Shown here one piece after another: positions 34,392 through 43,278 of a stretch of DNA of 64,000 nucleotides. The DNA is from Tabrizicola sp. Lineage in GTDB: Bacteria > Pseudomonadota > Alphaproteobacteria > Rhodobacterales > Rhodobacteraceae. The translations under genes were made by a program, and so were the position numbers. Position 1 is the first letter of the stretch. Each line of letters starts with the position of its first letter. The notes under the pieces are model-generated. The model was not told the DNA's origin. It saw only the letters and a program-made list of their open reading frames with translations, and made no database searches. Where the stretch lies: assembly GCF_016793705.1 (NCBI RefSeq), contig NZ_JAEULO010000005.1, positions 1-64,000 on the forward strand, in the 5' to 3' direction.

Positions 34392-36164
34392 TTACTGCCC
34401 AACCAGATGGCCCCCGCCGATATCGGCCAGCCTGACCCGGAGTGGCCCTGACCCCGGCGCGTGCAGCGGGCTTGGCACCTCTCCGGCCAGACCCGGGGCG
34501 GCGGCGCGCTGATGGGCCGGGTCGGGCACCGGTACCGCGTCGATCAGCCGCCTTGTATAGGGGTGCTGCGGATTGCCGAAGATTTGCGCCCGCGTCCCCA
34601 GTTCGACGATCTGCCCCAGATACATCACGCCCACCCGGTCCGAGATGTTCTCGACCACCGCCATGTCGTGACTGATGAACAGGTAGGACATGCCGAACTC
34701 TGCCTGAAGCGCGCGGAGAAGGCCCAGCACGCGGGCCTGCACGCTGACATCCAGCGCGCTGACGCTTTCATCGGCGATGATCAGGTCAGGTTGCAGCGCC
34801 AGCGCCCGGGCGATGCAGATGCGCTGCCGCTGCCCGCCGGAGAATTCATGCGGATAGCGGTCAAGCTGCGACGCCTCCAGCCCCACCCGCGCCATCAGGT
34901 CGGCAGCCTTCGCGCGGCGGTTGGCAGCCGTGCCGAGGGCGTGGATCAAGAGCGGCTCGGCGATCAGCTCGCCCACCCGCATCCGGGGGTTCAGCGCAGC
35001 CATCGGGTCCTGGAACACCATCTGCACCTTGCGGCGCATCGCCTTCTGCCCCGGCGCATCCAGCCCGGCCAACGCCTGCCCGGCAATCTCGATCCGCCCG
35101 CTGTGCGGCGCCAGCCCGACGAGCGCCTTGGCGATGGTCGACTTGCCGCAGCCGGATTCGCCGACCAGCGCGAAGGTCTCGCCCCGGCGGATGTCGAAGC
35201 TGACATGCTCGACCGCGTGGACGTTCTGCGTGACCCCGCCCAGAAGCCCGCCACGCAGCGGATAGCGGACGACCACATCCTCCAGCCGCGCGACCGGCTC
35301 CGTCGTGACCGGAGGCCGCACCAAACCCTGCCCCATCCGTGGCACGGCGGCCAAGAGCGCGCGGGTATAGTCGGCCTGCGGCTTGCCGAAGATGTCGACA
35401 GTCGCCGCCGCCTCCACCTGCCGCCCCTGCCGCATCACGATCACACGGGTTGCCATCTCGGCCACCACGCCCATGTCATGCGTGATCAGGATGATCGCCG
35501 TCCCCATCTGCCGTTGCAGGTCGCGCAAGAGGTCCAAGACCTCGCGCTGCACGGTCACGTCCAGCGCCGTGGTCGGCTCGTCGGCGATCAGCACCTCCGG
35601 CTTCAGCGCCAGCGCCATCGCGATCATCACCCGCTGCCGCATACCCCCCGACAACTCATGCGGATACTGCCCCATCCGCCGCTCGGGCTCCGACAGCCGC
35701 ACCGCCCGCAAAGCCTCCACCGCCCGTTTCGCGGCCTCGGCCCGGCCCACCCGCTCATGCGCCCGGATCGCCTCGACCAGCTGCGCGCCCACGGTCATCA
35801 CCGGGTTCAGGCTGGTCATCGGCTCCTGGAAGATCATCGCGATCCGGTCGCCGCGCACCGACCGCAGCGCCGGCTCGGGCAAGCCGATCAGGTTCTCGCC
35901 CCCCAGCAGCACCCGCCCCCCCGTCACCCGCACCGCAGGCGGCGGCAACAGCCCCATGATCGCCAGCGAGGTGATCGACTTGCCCGATCCGCTCTCCCCG
36001 GCAATCGCCAGCGTCTCGCCCTTCGCCAGCGTGAAGGACAGGTCCTGCACCAAGGGCTTCAGCCCGCCCTCGGTGCGGACCGAGACGCAGAGCCCCTCGA
36101 CCCGCAGCACGGGGTCCGGGGCCGTCACAGCCCCGGCGCTTGGCAGGACTTCCGCCAGCGTCAT
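34392..36164 (-). CDS. Fused double ATP-binding subunit of peptide-type ABC transporter
   Basis: 590 residues, two nucleotide-binding domains in one chain (DppD-DppF or GsiA type). N-half: Walker A GESGSGKS (56-63), LSGGMRQRV, VLIADEPTTALD. C-half: GESGCGKST, FSGGQRQRI, LIIADESVSALD (Pro to Ser in the D-loop side of Walker B). The usual C-terminal Cys-rich motif of oligopeptide ATPases is missing; the tail ends GSGPLRVRLADIGGGHLVGQ. ATG overlaps the amidase stop by ATGA. Last gene of a packed minus-strand operon; its end is 12 bases from the convergent kinase stop. Confidence 0.92.
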   Translation of the reverse strand: MTLAEVLPSAGAVTAPDPVLRVEGLCVSVRTEGGLKPLVQDLSFTLAKGETLAIAGESGSGKSITSLAIMGLLPPPAVRVTGGRVLLGGENLIGLPEPALRSVRGDRIAMIFQEPMTSLNPVMTVGAQLVEAIRAHERVGRAEAAKRAVEALRAVRLSEPERRMGQYPHELSGGMRQRVMIAMALALKPEVLIADEPTTALDVTVQREVLDLLRDLQRQMGTAIILITHDMGVVAEMATRVIVMRQGRQVEAAATVDIFGKPQADYTRALLAAVPRMGQGLVRPPVTTEPVARLEDVVVRYPLRGGLLGGVTQNVHAVEHVSFDIRRGETFALVGESGCGKSTIAKALVGLAPHSGRIEIAGQALAGLDAPGQKAMRRKVQMVFQDPMAALNPRMRVGELIAEPLLIHALGTAANRRAKAADLMARVGLEASQLDRYPHEFSGGQRQRICIARALALQPDLIIADESVSALDVSVQARVLGLLRALQAEFGMSYLFISHDMAVVENISDRVGVMYLGQIVELGTRAQIFGNPQHPYTRRLIDAVPVPDPAHQRAAAPGLAGEVPSPLHAPGSGPLRVRLADIGGGHLVGQ

Positions 36165-37120
36165 TCGAAGACGACCCGGGGGAAATAGAAGCTGACCACC
36201 CAGTTCGGCATGTCGACGATCTCGGAAATCCGAAGGTCGCCGCAGACCGAACACAGCATGTAGGCGTCGACCGCCGAAATCCCCTGCTGCGCGGTCAAGA
36301 GGTCGACCATCCCCGCCACCGCATCCCGCGCGGCGCTCATCAGGTCCGGCCCGATCCCCGTCGTCGCCTCATAGCCCTTGGCGTCCAGATGCCGCGTCAC
36401 CGGCCCCGGCGTGGTGAAGCGCGGGGTCTTCAGCGGCTGGTTCTTCACCAGATCCAGCGTCAGCACCACGTTCATCGGGCTTTCGATCGCCGTCCCGCAG
36501 ACCTCGCCATCGCCCTGCGCCGCATGCGTGTCGCCCACGCTGAACAAGGCCCCCTCCACCTCCACCGGCAGGTAGAGCGTCACGCCCGAGGTCAGGTCCC
36601 GGATGTCGAGGTTCCCCCCCACCCGGCGCGGCGGCACCACGGAATGCAACCCGGCTTCGGCAGGCGCGCAGCCGATGGTGCCGGAGAACGGCTTCAACGG
36701 CACCCGCGCCGAAGACCCCCACATCGCCGGCTCCATGCTGGCCGGGTCATAGGACCACAGGCACAGCGCGGGGTCGGCGAACTGGTCGGCGAGCAGCCCG
36801 AAGCCCGGAATATTCGCCGTCCAGCCGAAGCCCTTGCCATCGAACACCTTGGGGGCGAACCCCTCCAGCGTCACCTTCAGCACGTCGCCGGGCTTGGCCC
36901 CGTCCACGTAGATCGGCCCCGACACCGGGTTGATCTTGCCGAAGTCCAGGTCGACCACGCTTTGCACGGTAGACGACGGGCCAAGCTGGCCCGCCGAGGA
37001 ATCATGGCAATGGAACTCGATGGTCGAGCCCGGCGCGACGCGCAGCGCGGGCGGCAGGGAATTGTCCCAGCCGAAGTGATGCTGCGCGCCGTGGATCGTA
37101 TAGTCGCAGGCCTTGCACAT
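36161..37120 (-). CDS. Acetamidase/formamidase family protein
   Basis: 319 residues with FmdA_AmdA hallmarks: HHFGWDNSLPPAL, EFHCHDSSAGQL, PVSGPIYVDGAKPGD, GCAPAEAGLHSVVPPRR and the acidic FSVGDTHAAQGDGEVCGTAIE. The family hydrolyses short amides (formamide, acetamide) to ammonia and acid. It lies inside the transporter operon, with the binding-protein stop and its own ATG overlapping (TAATG), so a small amide or amidated peptide is the probable transported nutrient. This is inference from context. Confidence 0.9.
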   Translation of the reverse strand: MCKACDYTIHGAQHHFGWDNSLPPALRVAPGSTIEFHCHDSSAGQLGPSSTVQSVVDLDFGKINPVSGPIYVDGAKPGDVLKVTLEGFAPKVFDGKGFGWTANIPGFGLLADQFADPALCLWSYDPASMEPAMWGSSARVPLKPFSGTIGCAPAEAGLHSVVPPRRVGGNLDIRDLTSGVTLYLPVEVEGALFSVGDTHAAQGDGEVCGTAIESPMNVVLTLDLVKNQPLKTPRFTTPGPVTRHLDAKGYEATTGIGPDLMSAARDAVAGMVDLLTAQQGISAVDAYMLCSVCGDLRISEIVDMPNWVVSFYFPRVVFE

Positions 37121-38733
37121 TACTGTTTGACCCAGACGTAGTCGTAGTTGACCGGGATCGACACCGGATCGACATAGAGCGCATCCTCGCCGCCCATCCG
37201 TTCCGACTTCATCGTGTAGCGTTCCTCGTTGAAGACCGGAACCCAAGGGGCCTCATCCATCACGCCCATATAGACGTCGGACCAGGCCTTCAGCCGATCC
37301 GCCGCCTTGGCCGGATCGAACATGCTGTCTGCGGCCACCGCCTTGGCGTCCAGCGCCTCGTCGCAGAACTTCGACCAGTTCCAGCCGCCCTCTGCCGCGC
37401 CCGCGCAGCCAAGGATCGGGCCATAGAAGTTGGATGGATCGGGGAAGTCGGCGATCCAGCCCATGCCGCCGGACCAGATCATCGGGGCGGTGCCCGCGCC
37501 CCCGGCCTCGATCACGTTGGCCTGGGCGAGGTTCTGGATGTTGGCCGTGATCCCGATGGCCGCAAGGTCCTGCTGGATCGCCTGCGCGATGCGCGGGTTC
37601 GGGTCGGTGTTCATGACGTAAAGCTCGGTCTCGAACCCGTCGGCCAGCCCCGCCTCGGCCAGAAGCGCCTTGGCCCCCTCCGGGTCATAGGCATAGCCTG
37701 CATAGCCTTCCGTATAGCCCGGCATCGAGGGCGGCAGCGGCTGGGTCGCGGGCACCGCGCGGCCGTTGATGATCTGGGTGATCCGCTCCTTGTTGATCGC
37801 CATGTTCACCGCCTTGCGCACCTCCAGCTTGTCGAAGGGCGCGATCTTGACGTTCAGCGTGATGTAGCCGGTGTGAAGCTGGCCGCCCACTACGACGCGT
37901 GCGGCCTGCGCCGGGTCGCCCATCACCTCGGTGAACTTGGCGGGCGGGATGCCGTCGCCGGGCACATCGACTTCGCCGTTCTGCAACCGCAGCAGCGCCA
38001 CCACCGGCTCCTGACCGACCTCGAAGACGATGGAGTCAAGGAAGGGCACGCCGGGCCGCCAGTAATCGGCGTTCTTCTCGAAGACCAGCCGTTGCCCCAG
38101 CGTCCATTCCGCCAGCTTGTAGGCCCCGGTCCCGACCGGCTTCTTGCCGAAATCGGCCCCGGCCTCGTCGACCGCTTCCTTCGGCACCACGGAAGCAAAG
38201 TTCAGCGCCATGACATGCAGGAAGGTCGCATCGGGGCGGGACAAGGTGATCTTGACCGTCGACGGATCGACGACTTCCACTCCCGACAGCCCGTCAGGCC
38301 CCGCCTTGTCAAACCCGGCGATGGCCCCGAAGAACCCGGCCCCCGGCGACTGGGTTTCCGGGTTGGTCACGCGGTCCAGCGAATATTTCACATCCTCCGC
38401 CGTCATCTCGCGCCCGTTGTGGAACTTGACGCCCTTGAGGAGATGGAACGTGTAGACCAGCCCGTCTTCGGAAATCTCGTAGCTCTCCGCCAGACCCGGG
38501 CGCAGCGTTGTGGTGCCCGGCACATAGTCCATCAGCCCGTCGAAGATCGACTTGATCATCGACCAGTTCTGCCAGTCATAGCCGATGGCCGGGTCCAGCG
38601 TCGCCACATCGTCCTTGTAGGTGATGGTGATGGTCCCACCCGGCCTGGCGTTCGGGTCGGGCGCATAGTCCTGCGCCAGCGCAGGCAGGGCCAGCGCCAG
38701 CATCACGGCGGTCGAGGCGAGCAGGTTTTTCAT
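37120..38733 (-). CDS. ABC transporter extracellular solute-binding protein, family 5
   Basis: 537 residues with a signal peptide (MKNLLASTAVMLALALPALA, cleavage before QDY). SBP_bac_5 features: PGGTITITYKDDVATLDPAI, LAESYEISEDGLVYTFHLLKGVKFHNG and TAEDVKYSLDRV. These bind di- and oligopeptides, nickel, glutathione or amides. The linked amidase suggests an amide ligand. Followed immediately by the amidase; preceded by the permease with a 21-base gap. Confidence 0.9.
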   Translation of the reverse strand: MKNLLASTAVMLALALPALAQDYAPDPNARPGGTITITYKDDVATLDPAIGYDWQNWSMIKSIFDGLMDYVPGTTTLRPGLAESYEISEDGLVYTFHLLKGVKFHNGREMTAEDVKYSLDRVTNPETQSPGAGFFGAIAGFDKAGPDGLSGVEVVDPSTVKITLSRPDATFLHVMALNFASVVPKEAVDEAGADFGKKPVGTGAYKLAEWTLGQRLVFEKNADYWRPGVPFLDSIVFEVGQEPVVALLRLQNGEVDVPGDGIPPAKFTEVMGDPAQAARVVVGGQLHTGYITLNVKIAPFDKLEVRKAVNMAINKERITQIINGRAVPATQPLPPSMPGYTEGYAGYAYDPEGAKALLAEAGLADGFETELYVMNTDPNPRIAQAIQQDLAAIGITANIQNLAQANVIEAGGAGTAPMIWSGGMGWIADFPDPSNFYGPILGCAGAAEGGWNWSKFCDEALDAKAVAADSMFDPAKAADRLKAWSDVYMGVMDEAPWVPVFNEERYTMKSERMGGEDALYVDPVSIPVNYDYVWVKQ

Positions 38734-38754
38734 TCTTTCTCTCCTGTTGGTTTG

Positions 38755-39675
38755 TCAGCGAAGTCTTATGCGGGGGTCGATGAACGGGGCGATGAGGTCG
38801 GCCAGAAGGTTGCCAAGCACGATGGCGCAGGCCGAGACCAGCGTGACGCCCATGATGATCGGAATGTCGACGCGCTGGATCGCCTGCCAGGCCAGTTGCC
38901 CGATGCCGGGCCAGCCGAACACGCTTTCCACCACCACGATCCCGCCCATGAAGACGCCGATGTCGATCCCGATCATGGCGATCACCGGCAGGATGGCGTT
39001 CGGCAGCGCATGGCGCAGCACGATCCGCGCGCGGCTCAACCCCTTGGCGCGGGCGGTGCGGATATAATCGGCGCGCAGGACGTCGATCATGCTCGACCGC
39101 ATCATCCGGGAATACCAGCCCGAGCCGAGGATGGCCAAAGTCACGGCCGGCAGGACCAGGTGTGCGAAGGTCCCGTAGCCGCCGATCGGGAACCAGCCCA
39201 GCTTCACCGCGAAGACGTAGAGGAGGAGCAGGCTCACCACGAACTGCGGCGCCGAGACGGTGACGAAGGAAGTGACCATCAGCGTCTGGTCCACCGCCCT
39301 TCCCCGCCACAGCGCCGCGATGATCCCCATCGTCAGGCCCAGCACCAGCTCGCAGACAATCGCCGCGACCATGAGGAGCAGCGTGGCAGGCAGCCGCGAC
39401 AGGATCAGCTCGGCAACTTCCGTCTTTTGCAGGTAGCTCCGCCCCATGTCGCCCTGCACCAGCGCGCCAAGATAGCGGGCGTATTGAACCACGAAAGGCT
39501 TATCGAGGCCCAGCTGCTCGCGGATGTTCTCGACCGTCTGCGCCGTCGCCGACCGCCCGGCGATCTGGCGCACCGGATCGGCGGGCAGGACGTAGAGGAG
39601 GAAGAAGGTGATGAAGCTGACGCCGAGGAGGATCAGCACTGCCTGCACCAGCCGCCGGATCAGATAACCCGCCAT
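38755..39675 (-). CDS. Peptide-type ABC transporter permease (DppB-like)
   Basis: 306 residues, six membrane helices with the cytoplasmic EAA loop DYIRTARAKGLSRARIVLRHALPNAILPV. The N-terminus MAGYLIRRLVQAVLILLGVSFITFFLL is typical of DppB. Pairs with the DppC-like protein encoded just upstream; stop and start of the pair abut within four bases (39675), so the two are coupled. Confidence 0.92.
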   Translation of the reverse strand: MAGYLIRRLVQAVLILLGVSFITFFLLYVLPADPVRQIAGRSATAQTVENIREQLGLDKPFVVQYARYLGALVQGDMGRSYLQKTEVAELILSRLPATLLLMVAAIVCELVLGLTMGIIAALWRGRAVDQTLMVTSFVTVSAPQFVVSLLLLYVFAVKLGWFPIGGYGTFAHLVLPAVTLAILGSGWYSRMMRSSMIDVLRADYIRTARAKGLSRARIVLRHALPNAILPVIAMIGIDIGVFMGGIVVVESVFGWPGIGQLAWQAIQRVDIPIIMGVTLVSACAIVLGNLLADLIAPFIDPRIRLR

Positions 39676-40556
39676 CAGTCGCGCCCCCTTTGCGTCGGGT
39701 CCAGCACGTCGCGCAAGGCGTCGCCCACCAGGTTGAAGGCCAAGGCCAGAAGGATGATCGCCGCGCCGGGGATGAAGACCAGCCAGGGCGCGGTCTGGAA
39801 CCAGGTCTGGTTCTCGAAGATGATGTTGCCCCAGCTTGCCGTCGGCGGCTGCACCCCGATGCCGAGGAAACTGAGCGTCGCCTCCAGCAGCACCGTCGTC
39901 GAAATCCCCAGCGTCCCCCAGACGATGATCGTCGGCAGAAGATGAGGCAGGATATGGCGGAAGAGGATGCGGCTGGTCGAGGCCCCCAATGTCCGCTCCG
40001 CCGCGATGAAGTCGCGCGTGGCCAGCGACGAGGTCTCGGTATAGATCACCCGCGCCGTCTGCACCCAGTTCACCAGCGCGATGACCAGCGCCACGATCCA
40101 CAAGGACGGCTGGAAGATCGCCGCCAGGCAGATCGCCAAGAGCAGCGCCGGGAAGGCCATCATCAGGTCGGTGAAGCGCATCAGCACGCCCCCGATCCAG
40201 CCCCGGAAGAACCCGGCGGTGATCCCCACCAGCGTGCCGATGACCAGCGCGAGGCCATTCGCCACCACCCCGATGATCAGCGACGTCTGCGCCCCATAGA
40301 GCAACCGGCTGAACAGGTCGCGCCCCAAGAGGTCGGTCCCCATCAGGAACTGTCCGCCCGGCGGCATCGGCGCGCCCTCCAGCGTCAACCCGTCGAACAT
40401 CTGGTCGTTCGGATCGAAAGGCGCGATCCAGGGCGCGAAAACCGCCCCGGCAACCACCAGCACGATGATCGCCAGCCCGAACAGCGCCATCTTCCGCCGC
40501 AGAAGGCGGGCCAGCGCCCCCGGCGCCGCCGCCTCACCCGCGCTCAGATCCGTCAT
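39675..40556 (-). CDS. Peptide-type ABC transporter permease (DppC-like)
   Basis: 293 residues: a leading cytosolic segment, an N-terminal helix (LFGLAIIVLVVAGAVFAPWI), a periplasmic stretch with GTDLLGRDLFSRLLYGAQTS and the EAA loop DFIAAERTLGASTSRILFRHILPHLLP. Normal DppC length. The upstream cardiolipin-synthase-like gene stops only nine bases before this ATG, so the operon may start there. Confidence 0.92.
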   Translation of the reverse strand: MTDLSAGEAAAPGALARLLRRKMALFGLAIIVLVVAGAVFAPWIAPFDPNDQMFDGLTLEGAPMPPGGQFLMGTDLLGRDLFSRLLYGAQTSLIIGVVANGLALVIGTLVGITAGFFRGWIGGVLMRFTDLMMAFPALLLAICLAAIFQPSLWIVALVIALVNWVQTARVIYTETSSLATRDFIAAERTLGASTSRILFRHILPHLLPTIIVWGTLGISTTVLLEATLSFLGIGVQPPTASWGNIIFENQTWFQTAPWLVFIPGAAIILLALAFNLVGDALRDVLDPTQRGRD

Positions 40557-40565
40557 CCGTTTTCC

Positions 40566-41984
40566 TCACAACACCGGCCCCATGATCGCCAGCGCATTGT
40601 TGACCAGCCGCCGGACGGAGCCCCACGCCGCGACCTCCGCCGCGGAAATCCGGCGCGACTGCGCCAGAAACTCCTCCTGCCTTGCCCGCAGCGCCGTGGT
40701 CGCCGCCGCATCCGCCAGCAGGATGTTGTTCTCGTAGTTCAGGTCGAAACTCCGACGGTCCATGTTGGCCGAACCGATCAGCGCCAACTCGCCGTCCATC
40801 GTCAAGGTCTTCGCGTGCAAGAGGCCAGGCTGGAACTCGAAGACCCGGACACCGGCCTCCAGCAGGCTTTCATAGTGGCTCCGGCTGGCGGCGCCGACGG
40901 CAAGGTCGTCGTTGCGGGCCGGGAAGATGATCGTGACCTCCACCCCCCGATAGGCCGCCGAGCAGATCGCCGCCTGCACCGCCTGCGTCGGGACATAGTA
41001 GGGCGTGGTGATGAAAAGACTGGCCCGGGCGGCAAAGATCAGGCTGGTGAACATCTCGGGCATCGCCGCGTCGCGGTAAGTCGGCCCGGTCGCGACCACC
41101 TGGGCGACAAACCCCGCTCCGGGCGCCGGCTGCGGCCTCCGCAGCAGCCCCGTCACGTCGTCGCCGCCGTTGCCCATCCAGTCGCAGGCGAAGAGATGCT
41201 GGTTCTGCCGCACCACCGGCCCGGTAAAGCGCATCACCACATCGACCCAGGGGCCGAACCGCGCCTTCGGCAGGAACGCCGGGTCGGCGCAGTTCTGGCT
41301 GCCGCAATAGGTCACGCTGTAGTCGATCACCAGCACCTTGCGGTGATTGCGCAGGTCGATCCGGCCGTTCAGCATCCGCAGCAGCGGATTGCCGACCGGC
41401 AGGGCGGTCCGGGTCTGCGCGCCCGCCGCCGCCATCTGCCGCCACAGCTCGCTCCGGGTGAACTTGCGCGACCCGATGTCGTCGACCATCACCCGGCAGG
41501 CCACGCCGCGCCGCGCCGCCCGCATGACGGCTTCCGCCATCTTCCGGCCGTTGCCATCGTCCAGCCAGATATAGAAGACCAGGTGGACATGATCCGTCGC
41601 CGCGTCGATATCGGCCACCATCGCGTCGATCGCGCTGTCCGAATCGGCCATCAACTGCATCCGGTTGCCGCCGACCGGCCCATAGCCCGAGATCGACCGC
41701 CCGACCTGCAACAGGCCCCGGGACTGCCCCGGCAGAGCCTCCTCCGCAGCCAACTCCGGAGCTTCGGACCGGGGCAGCTCCGCCATGACGCGCTGCATCG
41801 CGCGGATTCGCGCCTTGCCGATGCTCGTCTGGCCAAGCAGCAGATAGGCAAGCGCGCCCAGGTAGGGCAGGCCCAGCACGATCAACAGCCATGCGACGCG
41901 CGTTTCGGCAAGGCGGTGGCGCCGCAAGAGGATATGTGCCGACAGAACCAGCGTGACGCCGAAGTGTAGCAGGATTGCGAACAT
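40566..41984 (-). CDS. cls: Cardiolipin synthase / phospholipase D-family membrane protein
   Basis: 472 residues. Two N-terminal membrane helices (FAILLHFGVTLVLSAHILLR and VAWLLIVLGLPYLGALAYLL) then two HKD motifs: HRKVLVIDYSVTYCGSQN and HAKTLTMDGELALIGSANMD. Known reaction of ClsA-type: two phosphatidylglycerols to cardiolipin and glycerol. It is nine bases upstream of the peptide-type ABC permease on the same strand, an unusual neighbour. The start ATG 41984 gives the normal two-helix N-terminus. Confidence 0.9.
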   Translation of the reverse strand: MFAILLHFGVTLVLSAHILLRRHRLAETRVAWLLIVLGLPYLGALAYLLLGQTSIGKARIRAMQRVMAELPRSEAPELAAEEALPGQSRGLLQVGRSISGYGPVGGNRMQLMADSDSAIDAMVADIDAATDHVHLVFYIWLDDGNGRKMAEAVMRAARRGVACRVMVDDIGSRKFTRSELWRQMAAAGAQTRTALPVGNPLLRMLNGRIDLRNHRKVLVIDYSVTYCGSQNCADPAFLPKARFGPWVDVVMRFTGPVVRQNQHLFACDWMGNGGDDVTGLLRRPQPAPGAGFVAQVVATGPTYRDAAMPEMFTSLIFAARASLFITTPYYVPTQAVQAAICSAAYRGVEVTIIFPARNDDLAVGAASRSHYESLLEAGVRVFEFQPGLLHAKTLTMDGELALIGSANMDRRSFDLNYENNILLADAAATTALRARQEEFLAQSRRISAAEVAAWGSVRRLVNNALAIMGPVL

Positions 41985-42107
41985 ACCGGCCCCGATTCCA
42001 CCGTTGCCCGGGCACTCTAACAGCCTCGCGGCGCTGCTGCGGTCGTTTTTCGCCCTGCCTGCGGGGTGCGGCTTCCCCGCCGGTATTTCGACAGCTATCC
42101 TTTCGGC

Positions 42108-43238
42108 ATGTCGAAAAACCGCATCCTTTCGGCCCCACCCCCGGTGCCGCAGCTTCTGCGCCCGGTCGCGCCGCCCACCCGCGTCAGCTTCGTCATCGTG
42201 CCGCGCTTCAACATGGCGACACTGATCACGATGATCGAACCCTTGCGCGTGGCGAACTATCTCGCGCCGGAACCGCTCTACCAATGGGAAATCCTGTCAC
42301 TCGACGGCCCCGAGATCCCTGCCTCGAACGGGCTCTCCATCACCGCCCAGCCGCTCGACGACCGCAACCGGCGCGGCGAGACGATCTTCGCCCTCGCCTC
42401 CTGGGGAGCCGAGGACTATGCCAACCGCGAGCTTTTCGCCTGGCTCCGCCGCCAGTCCCGCGACGGCGCGCGGCTCTGCGCGGTCGAGCTTGGCTGCTAC
42501 CTTCTCGCCCGGGCCGGCCTCCTGACCGGCCGCCCGCTGGCCACCCACTGGTCCTGGGCACCGGGCTTCCAGGAGCGCTACCCTGACATCCCCCTTGTCG
42601 AACAGCTCTACACCCTCGGTGACAGCATCCTCACCTGCGCGGGTGGCATGGGCGGGGTGGACCTGATGCTCCGCCTCATCGCCGACCGCCACGGCGAGGG
42701 CATGGCGGGCGAGGTCGCCGACCAGATCCTCTACCAGCCGATCCGCCCGCCCACCGCCCCGCAGCGCCGGACGCTGGGACAGGGCACCGACCAGTTCCCG
42801 CCGATCCTGCGCCGCGCCATCGCGCTGATCGAGGCGAACATCGCCGATCCCCTGACCGTGCCCGAGGTTGCCGAGGAGCTGGGTCTCTCACAGCGCCAGC
42901 TCGAACGCCTGTTCCACAAGGGCCTCGGCTGTTCGGTGGTGCAGTTCGGCACCCTCGTCCGGCTGCAACACGCCCGCGTCCTCTTGATCGCGACCAAGCT
43001 TTCGGTCCGCGAGATCGCCACCGCCACCGGCTTCAACGCGCTCAGCCACTTCGCCAGCGCCTTCCGGAAATGCTTCGACCGCCGCCCCAGCGACTATCGG
43101 CAAGGGTGGGCACCGACGGAAGCCGCACCCTCCTGGCCCGGCACCCTGACCGGCTATCTCGAAACCCTGCAACAGCGCACCACCCGCGCGGTCCGGTCGA
43201 AGGCCTCCTCGTTCGACTTCGTCTCCTCGTCGGAATAA
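42108..43238 (+). CDS. GlxA-family (DJ-1 plus AraC) transcriptional regulator
   Basis: 376 residues: a DJ-1/PfpI-like domain (about 25-200; VSFVIVPRFNMATLITMIEPLR, CAVELGCYLLARAGLLTGRP with Cys, THWSW) and two AraC helix-turn-helix motifs at 265-340 (TVPEVAEELGLSQRQLERLF and SVREIATATGFNALSHFASA). Family members control amine, carnitine or amino-acid use. Divergent from the cls-ABC-amidase operon 123 bases away, which is its most likely target. The last about 11 residues (SSFDFVSSSE) are encoded by copy 2 of the hairpin repeat. Confidence 0.9.
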   Translation: MSKNRILSAPPPVPQLLRPVAPPTRVSFVIVPRFNMATLITMIEPLRVANYLAPEPLYQWEILSLDGPEIPASNGLSITAQPLDDRNRRGETIFALASWGAEDYANRELFAWLRRQSRDGARLCAVELGCYLLARAGLLTGRPLATHWSWAPGFQERYPDIPLVEQLYTLGDSILTCAGGMGGVDLMLRLIADRHGEGMAGEVADQILYQPIRPPTAPQRRTLGQGTDQFPPILRRAIALIEANIADPLTVPEVAEELGLSQRQLERLFHKGLGCSVVQFGTLVRLQHARVLLIATKLSVREIATATGFNALSHFASAFRKCFDRRPSDYRQGWAPTEAAPSWPGTLTGYLETLQQRTTRAVRSKASSFDFVSSSE

Positions 43239-43271
43239 CCCGGCGAGGAGAAGCCGAAGGCGAACGACGAG
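43208..43271. repeat. Dispersed long-hairpin repeat, copy 2 (overlaps a gene end)
   Basis: CTCGTTCG and CGAACGACGAG bracket a stem that continues CTTCG/CGAAG, TCTCCTCG/CGAGGAGA and CGG/CCG around a short AATAAC loop containing the TAA of the GlxA gene. The left arm is coding; the right arm lies in the gap before the convergent monooxygenase stop at 43279. Confidence 0.75.
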
Positions 43272-43278
43272 CAGCCGC

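Noticed and set aside
32861..34435. 524-codon frame rich in Arg/Pro within the pentulose kinase gene
   Set aside because: Same strand, other frame; composition is that of a shadow, while the kinase frame has all FGGY motifs.
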